The notes beneath the pieces are model-generated. The model worked only from the letters and a program-made list of their open reading frames with translations, did not search any database and was not told the origin of the DNA. A stretch of DNA of 64,000 nt from Helicobacter apodemus. Lineage in GTDB: Bacteria > Campylobacterota > Campylobacteria > Campylobacterales > Helicobacteraceae. Positions 8,870-19,101 of this stretch are shown piece by piece. The DNA lies in NCBI RefSeq assembly GCF_000765745.2, contig NZ_JRPC02000012.1:1-64000 (forward strand), read 5' to 3'. The translations under genes and the position numbers were made by a program. The first letter of the stretch is position 1. Every line of letters begins with the position of its first letter.

Positions 8870-8996
8870 TTTTTAACCTAGAAAATAAAAATTAAATCCT
8901 ATTTTTACTCTTTTTATAATTAAAAAGCCCTAAATTTACCTTGTTGTGTTTTAAAGCGATAAAGGATAGATTTTTGCAAAATTTAAGAGGTTTGAA

Positions 8997-9215
8997 ATGA
9001 CGCAACGCGATCTTGCAGGTAAATTAGATATTAATGTGAAAACTTTGAGGAAGCGGAAAAAAGATCGCCCAAAGGTTTATAGACTCTTGATGATTGGCTT
9101 AAAGGCAGAAAACGCACTGGTAAGCTTCAAAGAAAACATTGAAGCATTAGAGCAATTAATCCAAAGTCAAGAGGGAGAGGAATGTACAATAAACATTAAT
9201 GATTTGGAAAAATAA
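8997..9215 (+). CDS. Small HTH-type protein
   Basis: 72 aa from ATG 8997, preceded by aagagg. The opening MTQRDLAGKLDINVKTLRKR reads as a helix-turn-helix (first helix about 3-9, recognition helix about 14-20), followed by KVYRLLMIGLKAENAL and an acidic tail ending ININDLEK. I have seen similar short HTH proteins in Helicobacter but know of no function. It stands alone, between a pseudogene and the convergent hemW gene. It could be a stray regulator or a relic of a mobile element. Confidence 0.6.
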   Translation: MTQRDLAGKLDINVKTLRKRKKDRPKVYRLLMIGLKAENALVSFKENIEALEQLIQSQEGEECTININDLEK

Positions 9216-9427
9216 ATACCCCTAAAAACTCTTTAGATTCTAAACTTAAAGTTTATGTATAGAATCTTAAAACCTTTGCAAAGCTCAAAAGATAGCCTTA
9301 ATAAAGGATAAGATAATCTAAACTTCCTTAAGGATTTTAATATTTTAAAACTTCAATCAGGGATTCCCTTTATTAAACCATAGCACAAGTTCATTGCATT
9401 TTATGCCTAAGTGCATCTAATGATGGG

Positions 9428-10501
9428 CTAATCTTGTAAAAAAAGTGCTAGAGAATCGCTTAGAAAATAATCTTTTGCATAGATTTTATCGCCCCTTTTT
9501 TCAACCTTTTTTTCTTCTAAGAGTATTTTTAAATGTTTGGTTTGAGTAATTTTCTTTTCTGCCACTCCAACACAAGAGCGAAACCCTAAAAATAAAGTTT
9601 CTAGCTCTATATCTTGGGGGCTTAAAACTTCTTTGCTTTCTTTATCTTGGTTTTTTTCTTGGATATAGGTTTTTATATCTTTTTGTGTATAACTCCTTAT
9701 ATCATTAATGCAACTAACCGCACCTGCACCAACTCCTAAATAAGGCTTTCTCTCCCAATAATTAAGATTATGTTTGCAACGATAATCCCTTGCGTAGTTA
9801 CTAACTTCATATTGATAAAATCCACAAGATTGTAAATAAGACTTAATAAAATGCCCCATACTAGGGAATTCTTCAAAGTCTCCCTCTCTTTCTTGTTTGT
9901 TTTGTAAGAAAAATTTACTCCCCTCATCAATGCTTAATTGATAAGCAGAGAGATGATTAATTGGCATTTGTGAAGCTTGTGCTAATTCTAGCTCTAAAAT
10001 TTCTTTTGTGCAAAAAGGAGTGCCATAAATCAAATCTAAGCTTACATTTTCTATTTTTGCTTGTTGGATTACTTCAAAGGCTTTAGCAATGCAATCCTTT
10101 TGGTGAATCCTCTCTAGGAATTGTAGTTTTTTATCAAAGAAGCTTTGCACCCCTAGGCTTAAGCGATTAACCCCAAGACTTTTTAAACTTTTAAGCCATT
10201 GCAAAGTTAGTGAGTTAGGATTAGCTTCAATATTGACCTCACTATTATTTGAGATATAGGGTTGCAAGGTTTCAAAGATAGGTTTATAAAAGCCAGAATC
10301 AATGACATTAGGCGTCCCCCCACCGATATAAACAGAAGAGAATTGAGAGATTTGTAAATATTGTATTTGACGCTGCAAATGTTTATGGAGTGCTTCCATA
10401 TAAGAGGTTTTGAGATGATTTTGATTGGTAGCAGAGTTAAAAGCACAATAACCACATTTGCTATCACAAAAAGGAATATGTAAATATAGAGCAACTTCCA
10501 T
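9428..10501 (-). CDS. hemW: Radical SAM heme chaperone HemW-type protein
   Basis: 357 aa. The radical SAM cluster motif Cys12-x3-Cys16-x2-Cys19 (PFCDSKCGYCAF) lies at the N-terminus, followed by VYIGGGTPNVID and the HemN/HemW C-terminal domain. Length and the Phe after the third Cys fit HemW, which binds heme and passes it to respiratory enzymes, rather than HemN, which has an extra Cys there and is longer. It is often annotated as coproporphyrinogen III oxidase. It is transcribed away from the efflux genes. Confidence 0.88.
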   Translation of the reverse strand: MEVALYLHIPFCDSKCGYCAFNSATNQNHLKTSYMEALHKHLQRQIQYLQISQFSSVYIGGGTPNVIDSGFYKPIFETLQPYISNNSEVNIEANPNSLTLQWLKSLKSLGVNRLSLGVQSFFDKKLQFLERIHQKDCIAKAFEVIQQAKIENVSLDLIYGTPFCTKEILELELAQASQMPINHLSAYQLSIDEGSKFFLQNKQEREGDFEEFPSMGHFIKSYLQSCGFYQYEVSNYARDYRCKHNLNYWERKPYLGVGAGAVSCINDIRSYTQKDIKTYIQEKNQDKESKEVLSPQDIELETLFLGFRSCVGVAEKKITQTKHLKILLEEKKVEKRGDKIYAKDYFLSDSLALFLQD

Positions 10502-10614
10502 AGCCTACCTTATAAATAAAAATGTATGCTAATGTGTTTTTGTTGAATCCCCCTTTATTTTTAAAAATTTAAGTAAATTTTCGTAATAATGTAAGAAATA
10601 TTTAGGAGTTTAGG

Positions 10615-11862
10615 TTGTTGTTACGGGTATGGTTTTGCCTTTTGTCGCTTTTAACAATCTTAGAAGCTAAGGGCTTAAAAGAACTTCTTTATCAATCCTC
10701 TAAAAACTCTCTTTTAGAAGCACAAGAATACCAGACAAAGGCTTTGCACTCTCAAAAACAAGCTCTTTATGCAGGCTATTTACCAAAGGTTGAAATAGGC
10801 TATGCTTATACAGAATTTAAAAATCCTGATATTTTCTATCCTAAAAATACTAATGGTGTTTATTTAGAAGCTTCTTGGTTACTCTTTGATGGGCTAAAAA
10901 GAGAGGGGAAGCTTACTAGTGCAGATTATCAAATACAATCTTCTAAATTCCAAACACAAGCAACACAAGAGCAGATTCATCTGCAAATTATCCAAACTTA
11001 TTTTCAAGCCCTAAGTGTAGAATCTCAAATCAATGCTTTAAAGTACCAACAAAAAGAGCTAGAAGAGAGTATTGCTAAATACCAAATACTTGTTTTTTCA
11101 GAGCTTACTTCCAAAGATACTTTAGAAGCTATTAAGGCACAATTTTCACAAAATGCTTATCAATTAGAAAGTGCTAATGTCGCTTTAAGGGCTTATAAGG
11201 AGCGTTTAAGCCTTTTAAGCGGAGTGGAAGTGGAGGATTTAAACCCTAATACGCAGTTAAAAAGCATTGAGGTTTATAAACCAAGTAGTGATACCTTTGC
11301 TTTGCAATCTAAGTTTTATCAAGTTAAAGGTATAGAAGCCACAACTTCACAATATACTTATCTCCCAACCATTACCTTTTATAATCGTTACACCAATTTT
11401 GATTATCGCCATAGGAATATCCCTACGCTCCCTTTTCCTTTAGCCTTGCAAGAACCTAAATACCAAAATGTGTTTAGGATTGATATTTCTATGACTATTT
11501 TTGATACCCTTGCAACTTTTAGGCAAAGGGAATCTTCTAAGTTTTTAGCATTAGCTGCAAATGCGGAATATTTTTACCAAAAGGACTTGCAAAAAAGGGA
11601 GCAAGTTATCGCTAAAAATGCCCTAAATAGCGCTAAAGAAAAGATAAAATGGGCAAAATCTAGTTTGGATTCTGCAAATATTGCTTATGCCTATGCCAAA
11701 GAAAAGTTTAACGCAGAGCTTATTGATTATACCCAATACCTTAAATCCCTTTCTTTATTATTAAATGCGGAATCTTTTTATGAGGAATCCCGTTTTGATT
11801 ATGAGATTAAAAAGGCAGAATTTCTCTTTAAGAATGGGGAAAAATTAAGTGATTATTTATAA
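10615..11862 (+). CDS. hefA: TolC-family outer membrane efflux protein
   Basis: 415 aa from TTG 10615, preceded by aggag at 7 nt spacing. An N-terminal signal peptide (VWFCLLSLLTILEAKG) is followed by two halves of long helices and beta-hairpins typical of TolC: GYLPKVEIGYAYTEF near residue 55 and YLPTITFYNRYTNFDY in the second half. The protein forms the outer-membrane duct for the pump encoded by the next two genes. By order and content the three genes correspond to H. pylori hefABC; assignment to that set rather than another hef set is by resemblance only. Confidence 0.88.
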   Translation: MLLRVWFCLLSLLTILEAKGLKELLYQSSKNSLLEAQEYQTKALHSQKQALYAGYLPKVEIGYAYTEFKNPDIFYPKNTNGVYLEASWLLFDGLKREGKLTSADYQIQSSKFQTQATQEQIHLQIIQTYFQALSVESQINALKYQQKELEESIAKYQILVFSELTSKDTLEAIKAQFSQNAYQLESANVALRAYKERLSLLSGVEVEDLNPNTQLKSIEVYKPSSDTFALQSKFYQVKGIEATTSQYTYLPTITFYNRYTNFDYRHRNIPTLPFPLALQEPKYQNVFRIDISMTIFDTLATFRQRESSKFLALAANAEYFYQKDLQKREQVIAKNALNSAKEKIKWAKSSLDSANIAYAYAKEKFNAELIDYTQYLKSLSLLLNAESFYEESRFDYEIKKAEFLFKNGEKLSDYL

Positions 11863-11871
11863 GGTCTGGTT

Positions 11872-12624
11872 ATGCGGTGGTTGAATGTTTTTGTTGTTTT
11901 ATTAGGGTTTTTACCTGTTATTGGTAAAGAGAGTATAGAAAGGGGAATTTATGCAACCTTTATCGTGAGAGCTTCCCAAAGTGCTACTTTAAGCCTTGCA
12001 AGTAGTGGGATTGTAGAATCTATTTTTGTAGAGGTTGGAGATAAGGTGGAAAAAGGGGATAGGCTTTTGCAGCTTAAAACAAAAGAACTTTATCAAAAGT
12101 TACAAATTGCTAAGGCTACAATGGAGGCTTTAGAACAAAAATACCAATTTATCACACACCAATATGAACGTTACCAGAAATCCCAAATGGCACTTGATAA
12201 GAACACTTTAGAAAAAATCAAAACTGAATATTACACAAGTGGTTTTGAACTAAAAAAAGCACGAGCTAATTATGCTTTGCAAAAAGAATTGCTAGATAAT
12301 GCAACCCTTTATGCACCCTTTAGTGGAGTGATTGTTGCTAAAAATGTAGAAGTTGGTGAGGCTATAGGTGGCTCTCCATTGTTGGGTTTAGAAACTTTTG
12401 ACAAAAAGGCTATATTAGAATTTGATTCAAAGTATTTTCAAGAAGTCAAGGTGGGAGATAAATTCATCATCTCTCTTAATGGAAAGAAGCAAGAAATACC
12501 TTTAGTGTTAAACAAGGTTTATCCTAGTATTAATACAAAGAGCAAAAAAGCTATGGCGGAGGCTTTGATAGTGGATATAGAAATTCCTTCAGGGACTTTT
12601 GGTGATGGATTTATTGTGGAGTAG
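11872..12624 (+). CDS. hefB: RND periplasmic adaptor (membrane fusion protein)
   Basis: 250 aa. An N-terminal signal or anchor (LNVFVVLLGFLPVIGKE) is followed by a split lipoyl/barrel-sandwich domain (GIVESIFVEVGDKVEKGD at about 44-61, and LYAPFSGVIVAKNVEVGEA at about 144-162) around a coiled-coil hairpin, then a beta-barrel. It bridges the inner-membrane pump and the TolC duct. It lies 9 nt after the TolC gene and 2 nt before the pump gene. Confidence 0.88.
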   Translation: MRWLNVFVVLLGFLPVIGKESIERGIYATFIVRASQSATLSLASSGIVESIFVEVGDKVEKGDRLLQLKTKELYQKLQIAKATMEALEQKYQFITHQYERYQKSQMALDKNTLEKIKTEYYTSGFELKKARANYALQKELLDNATLYAPFSGVIVAKNVEVGEAIGGSPLLGLETFDKKAILEFDSKYFQEVKVGDKFIISLNGKKQEIPLVLNKVYPSINTKSKKAMAEALIVDIEIPSGTFGDGFIVE

Positions 12625-12626
12625 GA

Positions 12627-15600
12627 ATGTCTAAAATTGCCATTGCTAGACCTATTACTACTTTGATGTTTGTTTTAGCTTTGATGTTTTTTGGTGTGAA
12701 TGCCTTAAGGAATCTTAGTATCTCCCTCTATCCTAATGTAGATGTTCCCATCATCACCATTACGACTTTTTATCCCGGGGCTAATCCAGAAATTATTGAG
12801 GGAAAAATAACCGATAAAATTGAAGAAGCCATTAGTGGTATAGAATCACTTAAAAAAATTACTTCCCTTAGTGCGGATAGTGTTAGTGTGGTAGCGGCGG
12901 AATTTGAGCTAGAAAAACCTATTGAAATAGCGGCTAATGATGTGCGTGATAAGGTTTCAGGCGTAAGTTTTGGGAGTGAAGTAAAATCTCCTATTGTTGA
13001 GAAAGTTAATATTGGGGGAGCTCCTATTATTTCTTTGTTTATTGCCCCTAAAGAGTCTTTTGCTAATACGCAAGAAACTTTAGCCTTTCATACTTATGTT
13101 AATGGAAACATTAAGCCTTTGTTGCAACGTATTAAAGGAGTGGGGAAAGTCAATCTTGTAGGGTTTTTAGAGCGAGAGATTAGAATATACCCTAATTTGG
13201 GTGCTTTAAATAAATATAATCTCTCTTTTAATGATATTGCCTATGCAGTTTCTACGCAAAATATTGAAATTGATGGTGGGAGGCTTGTTGATAAGCAAAG
13301 AGAGTGGAGGCTTGTAACAAAGGCAGATGCACAGAATATTCAAGGATTAGAGGATATTATTGTCGCTAACAACATTAAGCTTAGTGATATTGCTAGAGTT
13401 GAAGATTCTACACAAGAGGCTAGGAGCTTTTCTTCGCTCGGGTTAAAGAGTGATACTTATGAGGGTATTTTATTAGAGATTCAAAAAATCACCGGAGCTA
13501 ATGAGATAGAAATTGCTAAAGCAGTGCAAGAGTTATTACCCATTTTGCAAGAGCAAAATGCAGAGTATTCCATAAAAATTGTGCGGAATACTACTTCTTA
13601 TATTCAAGATAGCATTAATGCGGTGGAATTTGATTTAATCTTAGGGGCGTTTTTAGCGGTTTTTATTGTTTTTTTCTTTTTAAGGAATATAAGGATTACT
13701 TTTATTTCAAGTCTTAGTATCCCTGCTTCTATTTTGGGGACTTTTGCTTGTATGCAGCTTTTTGGAATGACTTTAAACCTCGCTACTATGATAGCCCTTA
13801 CCTTAGCTATTGGTATTATTATTGATGATGCGATTGTAGTTATTGAAAATATTTATAAAAAATTAGAGCTTGGGTTATCAAAGCTAGAAGCTGCTTATGA
13901 AGGGGTAAAAGAAATTAGCTTTGCTTTAATTGCTATTTCTGCAATGCTCTTAGCGGTGTTTTTTCCTATTGCTAATCTAAGTGGTGTAGTAGGGAGGTTT
14001 TTTACTTCCTTTAGTATTACACTTGTAGCGGCTATTCTTATTTCTTATGGGATTGTGATTACTTTTATCCCTATGCTTAGTGCTAGAATTGCTAATGCTA
14101 AAAAAAGCCTTTTTTATCACAAAAGTGAGAAATACTTTAAGGCATTAGAGATTTTATATATTCGTCTTTTGGAATGGGTTTTAGCCCGATATATTTTGGT
14201 CATTGTTGGTATTTTTAGTCTTTTTGTGGTTTCTTTGTTTTTAATTACTAGACTTGGGGTGGAGTTTCTCCCTGCAGAGGATAAGGCGGAGTTTGATATA
14301 AAAATCCTTGCAAAACCGGGAATCTCGCTAGAGGAGATGCAAAGACAAAGTTTAGAGATTCAAAAGTTTTTAGAAAATATTAAAGAAGTAGAATATAGCC
14401 TTTTAAACATTGGCTTTACATCAGAAAAAAAGGTTTATGAAGCAAAGATTTATGTGCGTTTAGTGCCTTATAATAAAAGAGAGAGGAAACAAAAGCAAAT
14501 CATAGAATCTTTGCGGCATTCTTATAAGGCATTTGCTAAAAATTTTAATATTGATATTACTATTATTGAAATTCCTCAAATTAGCTTAGGAGAGGATGAT
14601 TCCCCTTTTCAAATGGCGATGTATTCTTTGGATAATGAAAGCCTTAAGCAAAGTTTGCAAAAGCTTTTAGATTTTATGCAAAGTAGCGGAAAATTCCTCG
14701 ATATACATACAGATATTAAGGATAAAACGCCCGAGTATAGGATTATTATTAATCGTGCAATAGCAAGTGAATATGGGTTTAGTGCTAAAGAAATTGCTCT
14801 TGTTTTAAATAGTGCTTTTAGTGGAAGTGGAGCTATTTCTTATTATCGCGAAAATGGGAAAGAATATGATATTGTTTTGCTCTCCCCCCAAAAAAGTCAA
14901 ATTTTAGACTTGCAGTCTCTAAGTTTGCGTAATGCTAAGGGTGAAAATGTGTTTTTAAGTGGTTTAATAGTCATAGAGGAGATTAGCGGAGTTACTTCTA
15001 TTAAGCATTATGATAGACAAAGAAGTGTGATAGTTTATGCGAATTTAAGTGATGGCATTAGCCTAGGGGAAGCTACAAAGTTTGTTGAGGAGCAAAAGGG
15101 AGAGTGGTTAGATAAGGGTGTAAATTATAAAATTGAAGGTTATGCAAAATATTTAAAAGAAACTAATGCTGCTTTTATTACCGCAAGTTTGAGTGCTTTT
15201 GTCCTTATTTATTTTATCTTAGCGGCTTTATATGAATCTTTACTGCAGCCTTTTATTGTTATGGTTACTTTACCCTTAAGCTTTACTGGAGCTTTTTTGG
15301 CATTATTTTTAAGCAATGAACCTTTAAGTCTTTTTAGCATTATGGGATTATTGCTTTTAATGGGATTGGTGGGGAAAAATGCGACCTTAATCATTGATGT
15401 GGCCAACCAAAAAAGAGCCGAAAAAATGGGATTAGAAGATTCTATTTTACAGGCTGGAGAATTGCGTTTGCGTCCTATTTTGATGACCACTTTTGCAATG
15501 ATTTTTGGAATGTTGCCCCTTGCTTTAAGTGCAGGTGCTGGGAGTGCAATAAAATCCCCTATGGGGATTGCGATGATTGGCGGATTATCCCTTTCTATGT

Positions 15601-15680
15601 TTTTAAGCTTACTGATTGTGCCAGCATTTTATAAGCTTTTAGCCCCACTTGATGAAAAGATAAGGAGCTTTTATAAATAA
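12627..15680 (+). CDS. hefC: RND family efflux transporter
   Basis: 1017 aa, family length. This inner-membrane proton-driven pump exports drugs, bile salts or similar compounds. Visible features: an N-terminal membrane helix (ARPITTLMFVLALMFFG), the TM4 acidic pair (AIGIIIDDAIVVIEN), a second large periplasmic loop, and the TM10 lysine (LLMGLVGKNATLIID), all needed for proton relay. In H. pylori the corresponding pump is linked to drug and bile-salt tolerance; that role is inferred here. Confidence 0.92.
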   Translation: MSKIAIARPITTLMFVLALMFFGVNALRNLSISLYPNVDVPIITITTFYPGANPEIIEGKITDKIEEAISGIESLKKITSLSADSVSVVAAEFELEKPIEIAANDVRDKVSGVSFGSEVKSPIVEKVNIGGAPIISLFIAPKESFANTQETLAFHTYVNGNIKPLLQRIKGVGKVNLVGFLEREIRIYPNLGALNKYNLSFNDIAYAVSTQNIEIDGGRLVDKQREWRLVTKADAQNIQGLEDIIVANNIKLSDIARVEDSTQEARSFSSLGLKSDTYEGILLEIQKITGANEIEIAKAVQELLPILQEQNAEYSIKIVRNTTSYIQDSINAVEFDLILGAFLAVFIVFFFLRNIRITFISSLSIPASILGTFACMQLFGMTLNLATMIALTLAIGIIIDDAIVVIENIYKKLELGLSKLEAAYEGVKEISFALIAISAMLLAVFFPIANLSGVVGRFFTSFSITLVAAILISYGIVITFIPMLSARIANAKKSLFYHKSEKYFKALEILYIRLLEWVLARYILVIVGIFSLFVVSLFLITRLGVEFLPAEDKAEFDIKILAKPGISLEEMQRQSLEIQKFLENIKEVEYSLLNIGFTSEKKVYEAKIYVRLVPYNKRERKQKQIIESLRHSYKAFAKNFNIDITIIEIPQISLGEDDSPFQMAMYSLDNESLKQSLQKLLDFMQSSGKFLDIHTDIKDKTPEYRIIINRAIASEYGFSAKEIALVLNSAFSGSGAISYYRENGKEYDIVLLSPQKSQILDLQSLSLRNAKGENVFLSGLIVIEEISGVTSIKHYDRQRSVIVYANLSDGISLGEATKFVEEQKGEWLDKGVNYKIEGYAKYLKETNAAFITASLSAFVLIYFILAALYESLLQPFIVMVTLPLSFTGAFLALFLSNEPLSLFSIMGLLLLMGLVGKNATLIIDVANQKRAEKMGLEDSILQAGELRLRPILMTTFAMIFGMLPLALSAGAGSAIKSPMGIAMIGGLSLSMFLSLLIVPAFYKLLAPLDEKIRSFYK

Positions 15681-15795
15681 AGATTTATTGTGCTATGTTA
15701 CAACTTAAATTAGCATTTCTTGTTAAGAAGTTTTTTACAAAAAGCAAAGTAATATTTCTTGCAGTATTTAGGTAGTGAGAAATTAAGGAATTTTT

Positions 15796-17967
15796 ATGTT
15801 TCCTATCAAAAAAAAATTAAAACTTATTGGCAGTGTTCTTGGGCTTTCTACCAATAAAACTTCTATTCTTTGCATTGATAATTTTTATAATATTTCAACC
15901 TTTTTGTTAGAAAATAAAGTCATTGATAAAACTTTACAGCTTTCAAAAAAATTAGAACCTCTGCATCATTTTAGTAAAGCTGTTGCTATCTCTTATGAAA
16001 CTTCTAGGATAGTTGTTGGTTTTACTAAAAATAGCGAAGGCATTGTTTTAAATGTAGGAAAAAATATCGCTCCTATTACTTCCTTAACTTGGCAAAAACT
16101 ACCCATTACTAATATAGTATTCTCTCCAAAAGATAGATATATTGCTGTTGGAGGACAAGATGGAAGAGTATTAGTATATTTTGGTGAAAATTGTCAATTA
16201 CTTACTAGCTTTCCCCCTGTCTCTGATGCGATTTCTTCCCTTAGGTTTAGTGAAGATGAGGAGTTATTATTTGCAGGCTCTTTTAATAAAGATACCTTTA
16301 TTGTAAATTTGTTAAAGAATGTGCAAATTGCCCATATGGATTTTGATTCTGTGATTGAAGATGTAGTGTTTTATGATAATAATACAAAAATTTTTTGTGT
16401 TACTAGAGATGGCAAGACTATTACTTATGATATTTTAAAAAAGAGCATTATTAGCGAGAACTTGTTAGGCAAATATTGGCTTACTATTACTAGGAAGTTA
16501 CCCAATGAGGATTTTGCTATTGTAGCAGGGAGGGATAATATTTTACGCATAATGCACCTTTCTACTAATACTTTAATAGATAGCATTATCTTAAAACACA
16601 TAGGTGTTACTGCTATGTTTGTTTCTGAAAATATGCTTTATATAGGGTATAGTGATGGGGTTATTGAAATTATTGATATGGAAGAAACTAAAGAGGAAAT
16701 GTTAAAAGTTTTAGAGCAGAGTGATTTAAAAGCTGCTATTAAAATTCTTCAAGAAAAAAATATTTTTTTGCAGCTTTTAAATGAATATATTACAAAAGTT
16801 GAAACATTATGGAAAGAAACTTTAGAGCGGGCTATTGATTTGTTAGCTAAGAATAATATAGAGGAAGCAACAACACTTGTAGAGCCATTTATGCGTGATA
16901 AAAAGAAAAAAGAGGAATTTGATTATTATTGGCAACAAAAAGAAAGTGTGGCAAAATTTATGGATGCTATTGAGGCAAAAAATTATGGGCAAGCTTATAC
17001 ATTAGCACAGCAACATCCTTATATTCAAAATACGGTTGCTTATGGGGAATTAGAGGATTTATGGGAGAAATGTTTTACGGGGGCTAAGAAACTTCTTATT
17101 GCAGATCATAAGTTAAACCTTCCTAAGGCTCAAGCTTTGTTAAAAATCTTTGTAAATGTTAAGTCTAAAAAAGAAATGATTACTATGCTTTTAAATAATA
17201 CCAGCAAATTTTTACGCGCTGAAACGGAATATAAAGCAAGGAATTATGGGGAATATTTCAAGATTTGTGAAAAATTTAGTTTTTTAAAAGAAACATCGCT
17301 TTATAAAAATGCCTTGTATATAGGGGAGCAGATTTTACAAAGAATTAATGCCTTAGAGAATCAAGCAAATTATGCTAAAGCTTTAGAGCTTTGCGGATTA
17401 CTTGCTTCTATGGTTCCATTTGCAAGCATTGCTAATGAGAAAATTAAAACCATTGAAAATAAAAATGCATTTATAGATCTTTACAAAGAAAGACGACTTG
17501 TAGAGGCTTTTGCTATGATAGAGGCTAATTATGAGCTCTATTCTTTACAAGAGTCCAAAAATCTTTATGATGAATTTAAGAGCAGTGTTAAAGTGGCTTT
17601 TGAATATGCACTTAAGGGAGAGGGAGAATCTGCTCTTAATGCTTTAGCGGAGTATCTTAATGTTGAAACTTTTCGTGATAAAATTGCCTCATTGCTAAAA
17701 GTAGCTTATTTGGCAGAGTTTAAATTAAATGCCCCTAGTGCTGAGAATGAAACACAAAACATCAATTGGAGAGAAAGTTTTAGGCATTATATTGACCGCT
17801 ATGGTAAAGATGAGGAATTAAAGCAAGTAGCAGAGAATTTAGGGCTACTAGATGTGCTTGAGGGCATCTCCTATGAGGGAAATCCAAAGGGGTATTTAAA
17901 TACCATAGTTGCAATTTCTTTACTTTGTATTGATAATCAACCTTTGCAATCCTATGAAATCTTGTGA
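15796..17967 (+). CDS. WD40-like beta-propeller plus helical-repeat protein
   Basis: 723 aa, no signal peptide and no membrane helix. Residues 1 to about 300 show repeating propeller-blade strands: ITNIVFSPKDRYIAVGGQDG, ISSLRFSEDEELLFAGSF, CVTRDGKTITYD, FAIVAGRDNILRIM, MLYIGYSDGVIEIID. From about 310 to the end the protein is almost all alpha-helical with repeats like EAKNYGQAYTLAQQHPY and ENQANYAKALELCGLLASMV, suggesting a TPR-like solenoid. It lies 22 nt before ispG and is probably co-transcribed. I believe related genes occur next to ispG in other Helicobacter, but I know of no function. Confidence 0.75.
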   Translation: MFPIKKKLKLIGSVLGLSTNKTSILCIDNFYNISTFLLENKVIDKTLQLSKKLEPLHHFSKAVAISYETSRIVVGFTKNSEGIVLNVGKNIAPITSLTWQKLPITNIVFSPKDRYIAVGGQDGRVLVYFGENCQLLTSFPPVSDAISSLRFSEDEELLFAGSFNKDTFIVNLLKNVQIAHMDFDSVIEDVVFYDNNTKIFCVTRDGKTITYDILKKSIISENLLGKYWLTITRKLPNEDFAIVAGRDNILRIMHLSTNTLIDSIILKHIGVTAMFVSENMLYIGYSDGVIEIIDMEETKEEMLKVLEQSDLKAAIKILQEKNIFLQLLNEYITKVETLWKETLERAIDLLAKNNIEEATTLVEPFMRDKKKKEEFDYYWQQKESVAKFMDAIEAKNYGQAYTLAQQHPYIQNTVAYGELEDLWEKCFTGAKKLLIADHKLNLPKAQALLKIFVNVKSKKEMITMLLNNTSKFLRAETEYKARNYGEYFKICEKFSFLKETSLYKNALYIGEQILQRINALENQANYAKALELCGLLASMVPFASIANEKIKTIENKNAFIDLYKERRLVEAFAMIEANYELYSLQESKNLYDEFKSSVKVAFEYALKGEGESALNALAEYLNVETFRDKIASLLKVAYLAEFKLNAPSAENETQNINWRESFRHYIDRYGKDEELKQVAENLGLLDVLEGISYEGNPKGYLNTIVAISLLCIDNQPLQSYEIL

Positions 17968-17989
17968 AAACCAAATATAGGAATAAATA

Positions 17990-19060
17990 ATGCAAACTTC
18001 TAATCGTTACCCTACTAGAGAAATACAAGTTGGAGGAGTAAAAATAGGCGGGAATTCCCCAATTTCTGTGCAAAGTATGACTTATTCAAAGACTGCAGAT
18101 ATAAAAGCAACTAAAGAGCAAATTGATCGCTTAATGTTTGCAGGTTGCGATATTGTTCGTGTAGCAGTAAGTGATGAGGAGGATGCTAAAGCCCTAAAAG
18201 AATTAAAAACTTGTATCTCCCTTCCTTTAGTCGCTGATATTCATTTTCGCTATAAATTTGCACTTATTGCCGCAGAGAGTGTGGATTGCATTCGTATAAA
18301 TCCCGGAAATATTGGTTCAAAAGAGAAAATAAAAGCGGTTGTGGATGCTTGTAAGCAACGGGATATACCTATTAGAATAGGGGTCAATGCGGGAAGTTTG
18401 GAGAGAGCTTTTGAAAATAAATATGGTGCTACCCCTAAGGGAATGGTGGAATCTGCACTTTATAATATCAAGCTTTTAGAGGATTTTGGTTTTAGCAATC
18501 TTAAAGTCTCCCTTAAAGCTAGTGATGTGGAGAGGACTTTAGAGGCTTATAGAATGCTTCGCCCTCTTGTGGATTATCCCTTTCATCTAGGGGTTACAGA
18601 AGCGGGAGATCTAGAATCTTCGATGATTAAAAGTTCTATGGCTCTTGGTGGGCTTTTGTTAGAGGGTATTGGCGATACTATGAGAGTTTCTATTACCGGG
18701 GAGCTAGAAAAAGAAGTGGAGGTAGCGCGTTCTATTTTGCGTTATAGTGGCAGACAAAAAGAGGGTATTACTTATATTTCTTGCCCAACTTGTGGGAGAT
18801 TACAAGCGGATTTAGTGCCTTTACTCCAAGAAATTAAACAAAGAATGCCAACTATAAAAACCCCTATGCAGCTTTCTATTATGGGTTGTGCAGTGAATGC
18901 TTTGGGAGAGGCTAAACACGCTGATGTAGCTATTGCTTTTGGTAATGGAGATGGGTTAATTATCAAAAGGGGTGAGATTGTCGGTAAATATAAAGAATCT
19001 GAACTTATTGATGTGTTTATTCAAGAAGTGTTAGCCACAGAGCAAGAATTAAAAAAATAG
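17990..19060 (+). CDS. ispG: 4-hydroxy-3-methylbut-2-enyl diphosphate synthase IspG (GcpE)
   Basis: 356 aa. IspG catalyses the penultimate step of the MEP isoprenoid pathway using a [4Fe-4S] cluster. [15 protein letters not shown] and [14 protein letters not shown] open a TIM barrel; cluster cysteines are in SCPTCGR (about residue 265) and [11 protein letters not shown] (about residue 300). Start ATG 17990. Confidence 0.97.
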   Translation: MQTSNRYPTREIQVGGVKIGGNSPISVQSMTYSKTADIKATKEQIDRLMFAGCDIVRVAVSDEEDAKALKELKTCISLPLVADIHFRYKFALIAAESVDCIRINPGNIGSKEKIKAVVDACKQRDIPIRIGVNAGSLERAFENKYGATPKGMVESALYNIKLLEDFGFSNLKVSLKASDVERTLEAYRMLRPLVDYPFHLGVTEAGDLESSMIKSSMALGGLLLEGIGDTMRVSITGELEKEVEVARSILRYSGRQKEGITYISCPTCGRLQADLVPLLQEIKQRMPTIKTPMQLSIMGCAVNALGEAKHADVAIAFGNGDGLIIKRGEIVGKYKESELIDVFIQEVLATEQELKK

Positions 19061-19101
19061 AGGTTTGATATTACTATTTATATTAGGTGATAGGGAGAAA
19101 A

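Noticed and set aside
9235-9267. Inverted repeat AGATTCTA/TAGAATCT after the small HTH gene as a terminator
   Set aside because: The 17-nt spacer and absence of a T-run make it weak, and the word TAGATTCT is very common throughout this genome.
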